From contig NZ_JAHRCU010000017.1 in NCBI RefSeq assembly GCF_019083995.1, positions 1 to 64,000 of the forward strand: a stretch of DNA of 64,000 nucleotides, in the 5' to 3' direction. The notes beneath the pieces were generated by a model that saw only the letters and a list, made by a program, of their open reading frames with translations, did no database searches and had not been told where the DNA came from. The translations under genes were made by a program, and so were the position numbers. The stretch is from Roseococcus sp. SDR (GTDB taxonomy: Bacteria > Pseudomonadota > Alphaproteobacteria > Acetobacterales > Acetobacteraceae). This document shows positions 35,457-44,532 of this stretch, one piece after another. Within the stretch, counting starts at the first letter, position 1, and each line of letters begins with the position of its first letter.

Positions 35457-36275
35457 ATGATCCGCGTGATCCTGATCTTCTGGGCCCTGCTCGCCCTCCT
35501 GGTCGCCCCCGCTTTGGCCCAGGGGGGCGGCGCGCCCCTCACGCTCACGCGCTTCGGCGCCGAGGGCGGCGATTTCCGCGCCGAGCTCTCCGATGGCCGC
35601 ATCCTGCGCGGCGCGGATCTCATCGGCGCCGAGCTGAACATGACCGAGGCCGGCACCCCCTACCGCCTCCGGATCGCCACGGCCGAGCCCGAGGCGGGCG
35701 GCTTCGCCCCCGATCTCTGGCTCTTTCACCTCATCCTCATCGCCCCCGACGGCACCGCCCGCGACCATTGCGAGCCCGACCCCGAGGGCCGTTCGCTCGC
35801 CATTCCCTACCCGGCGCCCGATCAGCCTCTCGGCTTCACCCTCACCTGCACATCCGGCGCCGTCGGCAAGTGCATGCGCGCGGGGTATCGCCCCTGGGCC
35901 CTCGCCGCCGACGGCATCACCCCCCTCGCGCCCTATCACGCGGCCTGCGTGAACCTGTTTCGCGCCGCCTATGGCGGCCCGGACCAGCCCTGGACCCGCG
36001 ACGGCATGCGCATCGACCTCTATGACCGCATCGGCATCCAGCAACCGGACCGCATGGAGGGCCAGAGCTTCGAGGCCGGCTGGACGCCCGAGGGCGCGGT
36101 CTGCCTGGCGCACCCCCGCGTGCCGGAGAACGGCTCGCTCGAGGAGATCGCCGCCGCCATTCCGCGCCTCATCGGCCGGACCGGGCCGGAGTTCTGCACC
36201 GAGGCGCGCGCCGCGGCGCTTGGCGCCCTGGTCTTCAACCGCTCCGACGCGCCGCGTCAGGGCATGACGCGTTGA
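35457..36275 (+). CDS. Secreted ADYC-domain protein
   Basis: 272 residues with signal peptide (MIRVILIFWALLALLVAPAL, cleaved near AQG). Then RFGAEGGDFRAELSDGRIL, RGADLIGAEL, TCTSGAVGKCMRAGYRPW, and TRDGMRIDLYDRIGIQ, the conserved core of ADYC proteins. The naming motif A-D-Y-C appears here as AAYGG, so two signature residues differ. Six to seven Cys suggest disulfides outside the cytoplasm. I recall ADYC domains downstream of NG-repeat tracts in myxobacterial proteins; here the same modules appear as two adjacent genes. Confidence 0.65.
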   Translation: MIRVILIFWALLALLVAPALAQGGGAPLTLTRFGAEGGDFRAELSDGRILRGADLIGAELNMTEAGTPYRLRIATAEPEAGGFAPDLWLFHLILIAPDGTARDHCEPDPEGRSLAIPYPAPDQPLGFTLTCTSGAVGKCMRAGYRPWALAADGITPLAPYHAACVNLFRAAYGGPDQPWTRDGMRIDLYDRIGIQQPDRMEGQSFEAGWTPEGAVCLAHPRVPENGSLEEIAAAIPRLIGRTGPEFCTEARAAALGALVFNRSDAPRQGMTR

Positions 36276-36361
36276 GGCGGAATCGCCGAGGCGCTGAATC
36301 AGATGCTCGGCAAGCGGAGTGAGCGCGTGTCAACGCAGCGACCGCCCAGCCCGACGCGAGG

Positions 36362-36391
36362 TTGACGCCAGCGCCCCACCCTCCCTATACA
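36362..36391 (+). promoter_or_regulatory. rpmH promoter
   Basis: TTGACG (36362-36367), 18-nt spacer, TATACA (36386-36391), predicting a start near 36398 and an ~80-nt leader before rpmH. The best sigma-70-type match in the window. Confidence 0.6.
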
Positions 36392-36478
36392 GCCGCACGC
36401 CCGGGTTGGAGCTTCCTTCGCCGGCCATGCCTTTTTGACCCCAAGCTTGTCTTTCGTTGAGATTCTCAGGAGCCTGCC

Positions 36479-36613
36479 GTGAAGCGCACCTATCAGCCCT
36501 CCAAGCTCGTCCGGAAGCGCCGGCACGGTTTCCGCGCCCGCACCGCCACCGTGGGTGGCCGCAAGGTGCTGGCCAACCGCCGCTCCAAGGGCCGCGCCAA
36601 GCTCTCCGCCTGA
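36479..36613 (+). CDS. rpmH: 50S ribosomal protein L34
   Basis: 44 residues from a GTG start at 36479, the standard L34 length: [20 protein letters not shown] then ...[19 protein letters not shown]. Very basic. AGGAG sits upstream at 36468. First gene of the conserved rpmH-rnpA-yidD-yidC-engB cluster. Confidence 0.97.
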   Translation: MKRTYQPSKLVRKRRHGFRARTATVGGRKVLANRRSKGRAKLSA

Positions 36614-36650
36614 TCCATTGACCCCCGCGGCGCGAGAGGGAGGGCCAGCC

Positions 36651-36989
36651 ATGCTCGGTCGCCTCAAGCGCCGCGCGGAATTCGTTCGGGCCGCCAAGGC
36701 CGGGCGCAAGGCGGCAAGGGATACCCTGGTCCTCCAGGCCCTGCCCCGCACGGATGACGAGACCCGGCTGGGTTTTACCGCCACCAAGAAGATCGGCAAT
36801 GCGGTGGCCCGCAACCGGGCGAAGCGCCGCCTGCGCGCCGCCGCCCGGCTGCATCTCACGGCCCACCCGGCACCCGGGCACGATCTGGTATTGATCGCCC
36901 GCGACAGCACCGGCTCCTGCCCCTTCCCGGCGCTGATGGCCGATCTCCAATCCGCGCTCCGCAAGGCCGGCGTGCCCCCCCAGCGATGA
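36651..36989 (+). CDS. rnpA: Ribonuclease P protein component
   Basis: 112 residues from ATG 36651 with GAGGGAGGG upstream. Protein subunit of RNase P, which trims tRNA 5' leaders. Shows [39 protein letters not shown] (the RNR motif) and [10 protein letters not shown] longer in-frame start inside rpmH is rejected. Follows rpmH by 37 bp. Confidence 0.95.
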   Translation: MLGRLKRRAEFVRAAKAGRKAARDTLVLQALPRTDDETRLGFTATKKIGNAVARNRAKRRLRAAARLHLTAHPAPGHDLVLIARDSTGSCPFPALMADLQSALRKAGVPPQR

Positions 36990-36999
36990 GCGCCCTCCC

Positions 37000-37257
37000 A
37001 TGAATCCGGGAACCGCCGTGCTCAAGGGCGCCGTCATCGCCTATCAATGGACCCTGCGGCCCATCCTGGGCTGCAATTGCCGCTTCTACCCCTCCTGCTC
37101 CTCCTTCGCCGTCGAGGCGCTGACCGAGCACGGGGCGATCCGCGGCTCCTGGCTCTCCGCCCGGCGCGTCCTGCGCTGCAACCCCTGGCATCCGGGCGGC
37201 TACGACCCGGTCCCGCCCTCCCTGAATCGGCTGGCCGCGCGCGGCCCCGAAACCTGA
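37000..37257 (+). CDS. yidD: Membrane protein insertion efficiency factor YidD
   Basis: 85 residues. Characteristic [30 protein letters not shown], then [19 protein letters not shown] small, Cys-rich, membrane-associated protein that aids Sec/YidC insertion. 10 bp after rnpA and 9 bp before yidC, the usual order. Confidence 0.95.
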   Translation: MNPGTAVLKGAVIAYQWTLRPILGCNCRFYPSCSSFAVEALTEHGAIRGSWLSARRVLRCNPWHPGGYDPVPPSLNRLAARGPET

Positions 37258-37266
37258 TCGAGACCC

Positions 37267-39048
37267 ATGGACCAGAAGCGCCTCCTCGCCGCGATCGCCC
37301 TTTCGATCGGCATCCTGCTGACCTTCGAGGTCTATAACCGCTCGCAGAACCCGGCCCCGGTCACGCCGCCGCCGGCCGCCAGCACGGCCGCCGTGCCGCT
37401 GCCCAGCACGCCCGCCACGCCGGGCGGCGCGGCGGCACCGGCCGCCGTCACCGCCGCACCCGCGGCAGCCCCCGCCCAGATGGTCGCCGTCGAGAATCCG
37501 CGCGTGCAGGGCCGCATCTCCGCCCGCGGCCTGATGCTCGAATCCCTGATCCTCAAGGATTACCGCGAGACGATCGAGCGCAACTCGCCCCTCGTCACCC
37601 TGCTCGCCCCGCGCAACACGCCCGAGGGCTATTTCGCGCAATGGGGCTGGACCGCCGCCGATGGCCGCACCCGCGTGCCCGACAACGACACCGACTGGAC
37701 CGTCACCGGCGGGCCGCTCACGGCCACCAACCCCGTCACCTTCACCTGGGACAATGGCCAGGGCCAGGTCTTCCAGGCGCTGCTGAGCCTCGACGCCAAC
37801 TACATGTTCCACATGCAGCAGCGCGTGGTGAACAACGCGGCGGAACCCGTGCAACTCCTCCCCTGGGCCCGCATCCGCCGCGAGCGCACGCCGCAGGTCG
37901 CCGGCTTCTTCATCCTGCATGAGGGCTTCATCGCCGTGCAGGATGGCCGCCTGACCGAGATCACCTACAGCGACGGCAAGAAGGAACAGACCGGCCCTCG
38001 CCGCGCCCAGGGCTCCGCCTGGGACAATGAGGCCGCCGAGGGCTGGGCCGGCCTCTCCGACAAATACTGGCTGACGGCGCTGACCCGCGCCGATGACGGC
38101 ACGCGCCTGCGCTCCGCCTTCCGCCACATCCAGGATGGCCCGGTGGATCGCTGGCAGGTGGATGTCGCGCCGCCCGCCCCCGTCACCATCGCGCCCAATG
38201 CCACCGATGTGCTGGCCACCCGCCTCTTCGCCGGCGCCAAGGAAGTCCGCCTGCTCGACGACTACGCGACGCGCCTGCGCATCCAGGACTTCGACAAGGC
38301 GATCGATTTCGGCTGGTTCTACTTCATCACCAAGCCCTTCTTCTACGGGCTGGACTGGCTCTTCCTGCTGACCGGCAACATGGGTGTGGCGATCATCATC
38401 TTCACCCTGGTGCTGAAGATCGCCTTCTTCCCGCTGGCCAACAAGGCCTACAAGAGCATGAGCCGGATGCGCCTGCTCGCGCCCAAGATGACCGAGATCC
38501 GTGAGCGCTACAAAGAAGATCCGCAGAAGATGCAGGCGGAGATGATGGCGCTCTACAAGACCGAGAAGATCAACCCGGCCTCGGGCTGCCTGCCCATCCT
38601 GATCCAGATCCCGGTCTTCTTCGCGCTCTACAAGGTGCTCTTCGTCACCATCGAGATGCGCCATGCGCCCTTCTTCGGCTGGATCCGGGATCTCTCGGCG
38701 CCCGATCCGACCAATTTCTTCAACCTCTTCGGCCTGATCCCCTTCGATCCGCCGACCTTCCTGCACCTGCCGGCCTGGGCCATCGCCATGGGCCTGACCA
38801 TGTACTTCCAGCAGAAGCTGAACCCGCAGCCGCCCGATCCGATCCAGCAGAAGATCTTCCAGTGGATGCCGGTGATCTTCACCTTCATGCTGGCGAGCTT
38901 CCCGGCGGGCCTGGTCATCTACTGGACCTGGAACAACCTGCTCTCCATCGGCCAGCAGTGGTACATCATGCGCCTCGACGCCAAGGCCCAGGCGGCCAAG
39001 CCGCCGAGCCAGGGTGGCACCGGCGGCGCCGTGGCCGCGAAGAAATGA
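37267..39048 (+). CDS. yidC: Membrane protein insertase YidC
   Basis: 593 residues, typical of Gram-negative YidC. TM1 at about residues 5-22, a Pro/Ala-rich linker, a periplasmic beta-supersandwich (about 70-360), then the conserved five-helix insertase core with YFITKPFFYGLDWLF, the cytosolic KMTEIRERYKEDPQKMQAEM hairpin and SGCLPILIQIPVFFALYKVL. Inserts and folds inner-membrane proteins. The stop overlaps the engB ATG by 4 nt. Confidence 0.97.
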   Translation: MDQKRLLAAIALSIGILLTFEVYNRSQNPAPVTPPPAASTAAVPLPSTPATPGGAAAPAAVTAAPAAAPAQMVAVENPRVQGRISARGLMLESLILKDYRETIERNSPLVTLLAPRNTPEGYFAQWGWTAADGRTRVPDNDTDWTVTGGPLTATNPVTFTWDNGQGQVFQALLSLDANYMFHMQQRVVNNAAEPVQLLPWARIRRERTPQVAGFFILHEGFIAVQDGRLTEITYSDGKKEQTGPRRAQGSAWDNEAAEGWAGLSDKYWLTALTRADDGTRLRSAFRHIQDGPVDRWQVDVAPPAPVTIAPNATDVLATRLFAGAKEVRLLDDYATRLRIQDFDKAIDFGWFYFITKPFFYGLDWLFLLTGNMGVAIIIFTLVLKIAFFPLANKAYKSMSRMRLLAPKMTEIRERYKEDPQKMQAEMMALYKTEKINPASGCLPILIQIPVFFALYKVLFVTIEMRHAPFFGWIRDLSAPDPTNFFNLFGLIPFDPPTFLHLPAWAIAMGLTMYFQQKLNPQPPDPIQQKIFQWMPVIFTFMLASFPAGLVIYWTWNNLLSIGQQWYIMRLDAKAQAAKPPSQGGTGGAVAAKK

Positions 39049-39776
39049 GCCCGTCCGATCGGCAGAGGGGCGAAGGCCCCGGCGCCGTGAATCGGCCGGG
39101 GGGCCATGAGCTCCCCGCGGGCGGTCTCATCGAAGCGCAGGACGAGGAGCAGCGCGCGGCCCTGATCGAGGCCGGGCGTCTGCTCTTCGCCCGCCCCTGC
39201 ACCTTCTTCACCGCCGCCCAGGGCCTCGACCACCTCCCGCCCCCGGAAGGGATCGAAGTCGCGCTCGCCGGCCGTTCCAATGTCGGCAAATCCTCGCTGA
39301 TGAACGCGCTGACGGGGCAGAAGGCGCTGGCCCGCGTCTCGGTCACGCCTGGCCGCACCAAGCAGCTCAACTTCTTCCATCTGGATGACGGCCGTCTGAC
39401 CCTCGTGGACATGCCGGGCTATGGCTACGCCAAGGCCTCCAAATCCGTGAAGGAGGATTGGCAGGGGCTGATGTTCGACTACCTGCGCGGCCGCCCCAAC
39501 CTCCGCCGCGTGCTGCTCCTGATGGACAGCCGCATCGAGACCAAATCCTCCGACACCGCCGTGATGGACTTGCTGGATCGCGCCGCCGTGCCCTTCCAGC
39601 TCGTGCTCACCAAGGCGGATGGCGTGAAGCCCGCGCAGCTCAAGACCCGCCAGGCCGAGATCCAGGCACTCGCCCGCAAGCATCCGGCCGGGCACCCGCT
39701 GATCCTCACCACGAGCAGCGAGACCGGCTTCGGCATGGAGGATCTCCGCGCCGAACTGGCCGCGCTCGCGGCTTGA
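39045..39776 (+). CDS. engB: Ribosome biogenesis GTPase EngB/YsxC
   Basis: 243 residues, with an extended ~45-residue N terminus before the G domain. GTP-binding motifs: GRSNVGKSSLMN (G1), TPGRTKQLNFF (G2), DMPGYGYAKAS (G3), LTKADGVK (G4), TTSSETGFG (G5). Needed for 50S assembly. Translationally coupled to yidC; argB follows after 52 bp. Confidence 0.95.
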   Translation: MSPSDRQRGEGPGAVNRPGGHELPAGGLIEAQDEEQRAALIEAGRLLFARPCTFFTAAQGLDHLPPPEGIEVALAGRSNVGKSSLMNALTGQKALARVSVTPGRTKQLNFFHLDDGRLTLVDMPGYGYAKASKSVKEDWQGLMFDYLRGRPNLRRVLLLMDSRIETKSSDTAVMDLLDRAAVPFQLVLTKADGVKPAQLKTRQAEIQALARKHPAGHPLILTTSSETGFGMEDLRAELAALAA

Positions 39777-39828
39777 CGCATCGCGGCACGCGGCCGATAG
39801 CCGAGGCAAGAAATCGAGGACCAGCCCC

Positions 39829-40710
39829 ATGGATGACGCCATCGCTCAGATGCAGACGATGATCGGCGCCCTGCCCTATCTGAAGCGCTATGATGACCAG
39901 ATCGTCGTCGTGAAATACGGCGGCCATGCGATGGGCGAGGAGGAGACCGCGCTGCGCTTCGGCCGCGACATCGCGCTGCTGGAACAGGTCGGCGTGAACC
40001 CCGTCGTCGTCCATGGCGGCGGGCCGCAGATCAACGCCATGCTGGCCCGCCTCGGCGTGAAATCCACCTTCGTGCAGGGCCTGCGCGTGACCGACCAGCA
40101 GATGGTCGAGGTGGTCGAAATGGTCCTCTGCGGCACCGTCAACAAGCAGGTGGCGGAGAGCATCACCCGCGCCGGTGCGCTCGCCGTCGGCATCTCGGGC
40201 AAGGATGGCGGCCTCGTCACCGCGCGGCGCGCGACGCGCGTCGTGAAGAACCCGGAGACGAACCAGGAGGAGGTGCTCGACCTCGGCCTGGTGGGCGAGC
40301 CCGAGAGCGTGGACACCCGCGTGCTCGAACTCCTGATGGGCGCCGACATCGTCCCCGTCATCGCCCCCCTCGGCGTGGGCCGGGACGGCCAGACTTATAA
40401 TATAAATGCCGACACCGTCTCCGGCGCGATCGCCGGTGCGCTGAAGGCGGAGCGCATGCTGATGCTGACGGACGTCGCCGGCGTGATGGACGCGAACAAG
40501 ACGTTCATCCCCGAGATGACAGTGGCCGAGGCACGCGCCGGCATCGCCGCGGGCTGGATCGCGGGCGGCATGATCCCCAAGGTCGAGACCTGCATCTATG
40601 CGGTGGAACGCGGCGTGAAAGGCGCGGTCATCCTGGATGGCCGTGTTCCGCATGCCGTCCTGCGCGAACTCTTCACCGATGGTGGTGCGGGCACGCTGAT
40701 CAAGCCCTGA
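39829..40710 (+). CDS. argB: Acetylglutamate kinase
   Basis: 293 residues. Second step of arginine synthesis, phosphorylating N-acetylglutamate. Shows VVVKYGGHAMG (N-terminal Lys), VVHGGGPQINAML, RVTDQQMVEVVEM and the C-terminal GGMIPKVETCIYAVERGVKGA. That region and the N-terminal helix before the kinase core suggest an arginine-inhibitable hexamer (inference). Last gene of the rpmH cluster. Confidence 0.96.
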   Translation: MDDAIAQMQTMIGALPYLKRYDDQIVVVKYGGHAMGEEETALRFGRDIALLEQVGVNPVVVHGGGPQINAMLARLGVKSTFVQGLRVTDQQMVEVVEMVLCGTVNKQVAESITRAGALAVGISGKDGGLVTARRATRVVKNPETNQEEVLDLGLVGEPESVDTRVLELLMGADIVPVIAPLGVGRDGQTYNINADTVSGAIAGALKAERMLMLTDVAGVMDANKTFIPEMTVAEARAGIAAGWIAGGMIPKVETCIYAVERGVKGAVILDGRVPHAVLRELFTDGGAGTLIKP

Positions 40711-40794
40711 CGGCCGGCACGGCCCGGTCGGCATCCGCGCCCGGGTTCCCGGCAACGCCGCGCCGCCGCCCCCGTGCCCCCGGGGGAGCCACCG

Positions 40795-40830
40795 CCCCCC
40801 CCCCCGCGCCTCCGCGCCTCCGCGCCTCCG
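40795..40830. repeat. Poly-C11 tract plus 8-bp repeats before a sensor kinase
   Basis: A run of 11 C (40795-40805) is followed by three copies of GCGCCTCC and then GAGGGG, the likely ribosome-binding site of the hybrid kinase starting at 40847. Simple repeats of this sort can slip during replication. Confidence 0.6.
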
Positions 40831-40846
40831 CGCGAGGGGCTGCAAC

Positions 40847-43753
40847 ATGCGCGGTGTTGTGTTAAGCAATTCCCGCATAGGTAGCATGGCCGGTTCCGGC
40901 CATGCCCCGCACGGGAAAAGGCAGCGCGTGGCAATCGGGCGCGAGGACAGCTCAGGCGAAGGGCGCGCGGCAGCGCAGGTCCGCCGTTGGTGGGTCGTTC
41001 CCGCGCGCGCCGTGCCGGCGCTCATCCTCGCCGCCAGCTTCATCATCCTCATGTCGCTCGCCATCAGCACGGCGCGCAATCTCTCGCGCGGAGAGGCGCT
41101 GGCCGTCTCAGGCGCCGAGGCGGCCATCTCGCGCGCCGTCGCCGTCGCGCAATCCGTGCTGGACCGTCATTTCCTCCAGGTGGACGGCCAGGTCTCGGGC
41201 CTCGCCGAATGGCTGGAGCACGGCTTCATCTCGCCCGACGACCCCCAGCGCGCGAGCCTGGCACTCGAGCAGCTTGCCGCCCACAGCTACACCCATCGCA
41301 ACCTGATGCTGACCGATGCGCGGGGCGAGGTCTGGGCCTCGGCCATCGCCGCGCGGATCGGCCAGTCCCTGCCGCTGCCGCGGGGCGTGCTGGATGCGGC
41401 GACCTCGAGCGGCCCGGCCGTGCTGCACGGCCCTCTGCGCAACATGGAGACCGGCCTCTCCATGCTGCTGCTGCTCCGCCGCGTCGGCCAGGATGCCGAG
41501 GGGCGGCCGATCCTGGCCGTGGCCGAAATCCCGAACGCCATGGTCAGCGGCGTCCTCGCCCCCATGGTCAACCCGCCCGAGATGCGCGTGCGCCTCGAGA
41601 ACCGGGAGGGGCTGGTGCTGGCGGCCGGCCCCGGCCAGACCTTCCTGGTCGGCCAGGTGCTCCGCGCGCCGGAGACCGAGCAGCGCGACGGCCGGGTGAG
41701 CCGCCGCGAGTCCCGGCAGGGCCAGGGCGACGTCTTCGCCGCGGCGCGGCCCGTCATGTTGCCCGGCCTCTACGCCGTGGTCAGCCTGCCCGAGGCTGCG
41801 GCGCTGGCCGGCTGGCCCCGGCTGCGGCTCAGCATCCTGGTGGGCTCGGGCATCGCCGCCCTGCTCGTCGTCGCGCTGGCGGCCGCCCTCTTCTTCGCCA
41901 GCTGGAACAGCCAGCGCGCCACGCGTGAGCGCGAGATGGCCGATTCCAGGCTGCGCGCGGCGATCGACAGCCTGCCGGACGGCTTCGTGCTCTGGGATGC
42001 CGAGGACCGGCTGGTGGTCTGCAACTCCCGCTACCGGGACATCCATGGGCCGGTGGCGCAGATGCTGGAGCCGGGCCTGCCCTTCATCGAGCTGGCGCGC
42101 GCCTGGGTGAAGGAGGACCTGCTGGCACCCCATGGCCGTTCGCCCGAGGCGATGGTGGAGGAACTCCTGACCCGCCACCGCACCGCGGCGGGCCAGCCCG
42201 AGCGGGAATTGCGGGACGGCCGCTGGCTGCGCATCGCGCCCCGCCGCATGTCCGATGGCGGGCTCGTCGTCGTCGTCACCGAGATCACCGAGCTGAAGCA
42301 GGCGATGGGCGCGCTGGCCGCCGCGCGCGACGCTGCCGACCAGGCGACGACCGCCAAATCCGCCCTGCTCGCCCATGTCAGCCATGAGCTGCGCACGCCG
42401 TTGGCGAGCCTGCTGCGCCTCGCCGACGCGCTGCAGCGCCAGGCCGGCCTCTCGGCCACCAACCGCCACCAGGCGGGCCTGGTGGGTGCGACGGCGCGTC
42501 ACCTGCTGGCACTCGCCAATGAGGTGCTGGACCTGGCGGCGATGGAGGCGCAGAGCCTCACCCTCCACCCCGAGGTCGCGGCCACGCAGGAGATCTTCCT
42601 CGACGCCGTCGCCATGGTGCGCCCGCTCGCCGAGGCGAAGGACGTGGCGCTGCGCTTCACCTCGGACAGCCTGCCCTCCCATATGCGCGTGGACGCGACG
42701 CGCCTCAGGCAGATGGTGCTGAACCTGCTCTCCAACGCCGTGAAGTTCACGCCGGAAGGCAGCGAAGTGCGGCTCGCCGCCCGCGCAGAGCCCGGGCGCC
42801 CGCTCGACACCCTCGTCTTCGATGTCTCGGATCAGGGCGCCGGCGTGCCGGAGGCGGAGCGGGGGCGTCTGTTCCGCGACTTCACCCGCCTCGCCTCCAG
42901 CCTCCCCGAGGGCACGGGCCTCGGCCTGTCCATCACCGCGCGGCTGACGGCGCTGATGGGCGGGCGGATCACTTGCGCCGATGCGGAGCCCGGCCCCGGC
43001 GCCCGCTTCCGGATCGAGCTGCCGCTGCAGCCCGCCCCCGCCCCCGAGGCCGCGGCAGACCCCGCGCCACCTCGCCGCCTGCGCGTGCTGGCGGTGGACG
43101 ACGCGCCCTCCAATCTCTCGGTGCTGCGCGCCCTGCTGGCGCAGAGCGAGATCGACCTCGAGACCGTGACGGAGGGCCGCGCGGCGCTGGAGGCGGTGGA
43201 GGTCGCAGCCCGCGAGGGACGGCCTTTCGACGTCGTGCTGATGGACGTGATGATGCCGGGCATGGACGGCAAGGAGACGACGCGGCGCCTGCGCGCCCTG
43301 CCGGGCACCATCGGCCGCATGCCCATCATCGCCGTCACCGCCAGCGCCTTCCCCGAGGACATCGCCGAGACGCGGGCGGCCGGGATGGACAGCCACGTCA
43401 TCAAGCCGGTGGATCGCAACCTGCTGCTCAAGGCGCTCTCCGCCGCCACCGCCCTCCCCACCACGTCGGAGCCGGCGGCCGCGCCGGTGGAGGCGCTGCG
43501 GCCCATGCTCCTGGCCGAGCTCAACCTCCGCCTGACCCAGCTCGACATCGCGCTGCGCGAAGGAACGGCCGCCATTCCCATCGTGCATGCGCTGGCCGGC
43601 ACCATCGGCCATCTCGGCGCGCCGCAGCAGGTGACGCGCACGCGCCGCGTGCTCCAGGCCCTGCGCGAGGAGGACCCGGCGGCGCTGAAGCTGGCCCGCG
43701 CCCTGCTCGATGAGCTGCGCTTCAGCTTCCCCGAAGCCACCGCCGCCGCCTGA
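40847..43753 (+). CDS. Hybrid histidine kinase (sensor-PAS-HisKA-HATPase-REC-Hpt-like)
   Basis: 968 residues. TM1 about 50-73, a ~250-residue periplasmic sensor, TM2 about 325-352, a PAS_7-type domain (LPDGFVLWDAEDRLVVCNSRY), HisKA with phospho-acceptor His513 ([12 protein letters not shown]), HATPase with SNAVKFTPEGS, DQGAGV and GTGLGLSI, then a receiver domain with Asp800 (VVLMDVMMPGMDGKE) and Lys in HVIKPVDR. The C-terminal VHALAGTIGHLGA resembles an Hpt motif. Start ATG 40847 has GAGGGG upstream. It should run an intramolecular phosphorelay; no partner regulator is adjacent. Confidence 0.9.
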   Translation: MRGVVLSNSRIGSMAGSGHAPHGKRQRVAIGREDSSGEGRAAAQVRRWWVVPARAVPALILAASFIILMSLAISTARNLSRGEALAVSGAEAAISRAVAVAQSVLDRHFLQVDGQVSGLAEWLEHGFISPDDPQRASLALEQLAAHSYTHRNLMLTDARGEVWASAIAARIGQSLPLPRGVLDAATSSGPAVLHGPLRNMETGLSMLLLLRRVGQDAEGRPILAVAEIPNAMVSGVLAPMVNPPEMRVRLENREGLVLAAGPGQTFLVGQVLRAPETEQRDGRVSRRESRQGQGDVFAAARPVMLPGLYAVVSLPEAAALAGWPRLRLSILVGSGIAALLVVALAAALFFASWNSQRATREREMADSRLRAAIDSLPDGFVLWDAEDRLVVCNSRYRDIHGPVAQMLEPGLPFIELARAWVKEDLLAPHGRSPEAMVEELLTRHRTAAGQPERELRDGRWLRIAPRRMSDGGLVVVVTEITELKQAMGALAAARDAADQATTAKSALLAHVSHELRTPLASLLRLADALQRQAGLSATNRHQAGLVGATARHLLALANEVLDLAAMEAQSLTLHPEVAATQEIFLDAVAMVRPLAEAKDVALRFTSDSLPSHMRVDATRLRQMVLNLLSNAVKFTPEGSEVRLAARAEPGRPLDTLVFDVSDQGAGVPEAERGRLFRDFTRLASSLPEGTGLGLSITARLTALMGGRITCADAEPGPGARFRIELPLQPAPAPEAAADPAPPRRLRVLAVDDAPSNLSVLRALLAQSEIDLETVTEGRAALEAVEVAAREGRPFDVVLMDVMMPGMDGKETTRRLRALPGTIGRMPIIAVTASAFPEDIAETRAAGMDSHVIKPVDRNLLLKALSAATALPTTSEPAAAPVEALRPMLLAELNLRLTQLDIALREGTAAIPIVHALAGTIGHLGAPQQVTRTRRVLQALREEDPAALKLARALLDELRFSFPEATAAA

Positions 43754-43773
43754 CGCGAAGCGCGCGACACACG

Positions 43774-43798
43774 AAAAAGGGCGGCCTCGCGGCCGCCC
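43774..43798 (-). terminator. Rho-independent terminator of the DUF4189 gene
   Basis: GGGCGGCC (43779-43786), loop TCGC, GGCCGCCC (43791-43798). On the minus strand the stem is followed by TTTTT (43778-43774), so it ends minus-strand transcription 28 bp after the stop at 43826. Confidence 0.75.
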
Positions 43799-43825
43799 CA
43801 TCGAAACCCACCGAAGAGCGGCAGC

Positions 43826-44479
43826 TCACCCCTGGCTGCGGCACTGGACCGCGGCGATGCGGCAGGTGGCGTGCCCATCGCGCGACCGGCACTCGGCCAG
43901 CGCGTCCCGCTCCGCCGCTTCGCGCGTCTCGCCGGTGCCGGCATGGGCCGAGAGCACCTCGAAGGTCGAGGCGTCGGAGGTCATCAGGAAGGCCGAACGA
44001 TGCCGGCGCACCGCCTGGGCCACCGCGCCGCAGGAGGTGGTGAACTCGGCGACGATGCGGCAACCCGGGCCCGCCTGGGTGCAGCGCGCCTCGGCATTGC
44101 GGAAGGCGGCCAGCCGGTCGCGCTCGCCCACCACCAGGCCGAAGGCGGCCGAGGGGCTGCGCGCCGCGAAGATCACGCCATGGGTCGCCGGCGCCACCTG
44201 ATGCACCACGAGCAGGCCCGCGGCCGGCGCCGGGTTGCGCTGCTGCTGCTGCGAATAGGCCTGGCCCGCGCCGCAGCGCACATGGCAGGCCTGGGCGGCG
44301 GAGGGATGCGCGCCCGGCCGCGCCGCCTGCTGCAGGCAATCAGCCCGGCACGCGGCGGAGAGATCGGCCTGCATGCGGCTCATCCGGTCCGGCTGGGCGC
44401 GGCTCGCGGCACCCGGCGCGGCGGCGGCGGGGCCCAGCGTGGCCAGGGAGAGGAGGGCGGTGAGGATCAGGCGGCGCAT
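43826..44479 (-). CDS. Secreted DUF4189-domain protein
   Basis: 217 residues from ATG 44479. Signal peptide MRRLILTALLSLATLGPAAA. A Cys-rich region (CRADCLQQAARPG, CHVRCGAG) with a QQQQ stretch is followed by a DUF4189 domain: FGLVVGERDRLAAFRNAEARC, CRIVAEFTTSCGAV, and a second half with ALAECRSRDGHATC. About nine Cys, so likely disulfide-rich and periplasmic. Lies between two hybrid kinases and is divergent from the second; could be co-regulated with it, but no function is known. Confidence 0.7.
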   Translation of the reverse strand: MRRLILTALLSLATLGPAAAAPGAASRAQPDRMSRMQADLSAACRADCLQQAARPGAHPSAAQACHVRCGAGQAYSQQQQRNPAPAAGLLVVHQVAPATHGVIFAARSPSAAFGLVVGERDRLAAFRNAEARCTQAGPGCRIVAEFTTSCGAVAQAVRRHRSAFLMTSDASTFEVLSAHAGTGETREAAERDALAECRSRDGHATCRIAAVQCRSQG

Positions 44480-44532
44480 GGGGTGGTCTCCGGGAAGCGG
44501 TGCGTTTCGATGCCCCCAATCTGACGGCCCTC

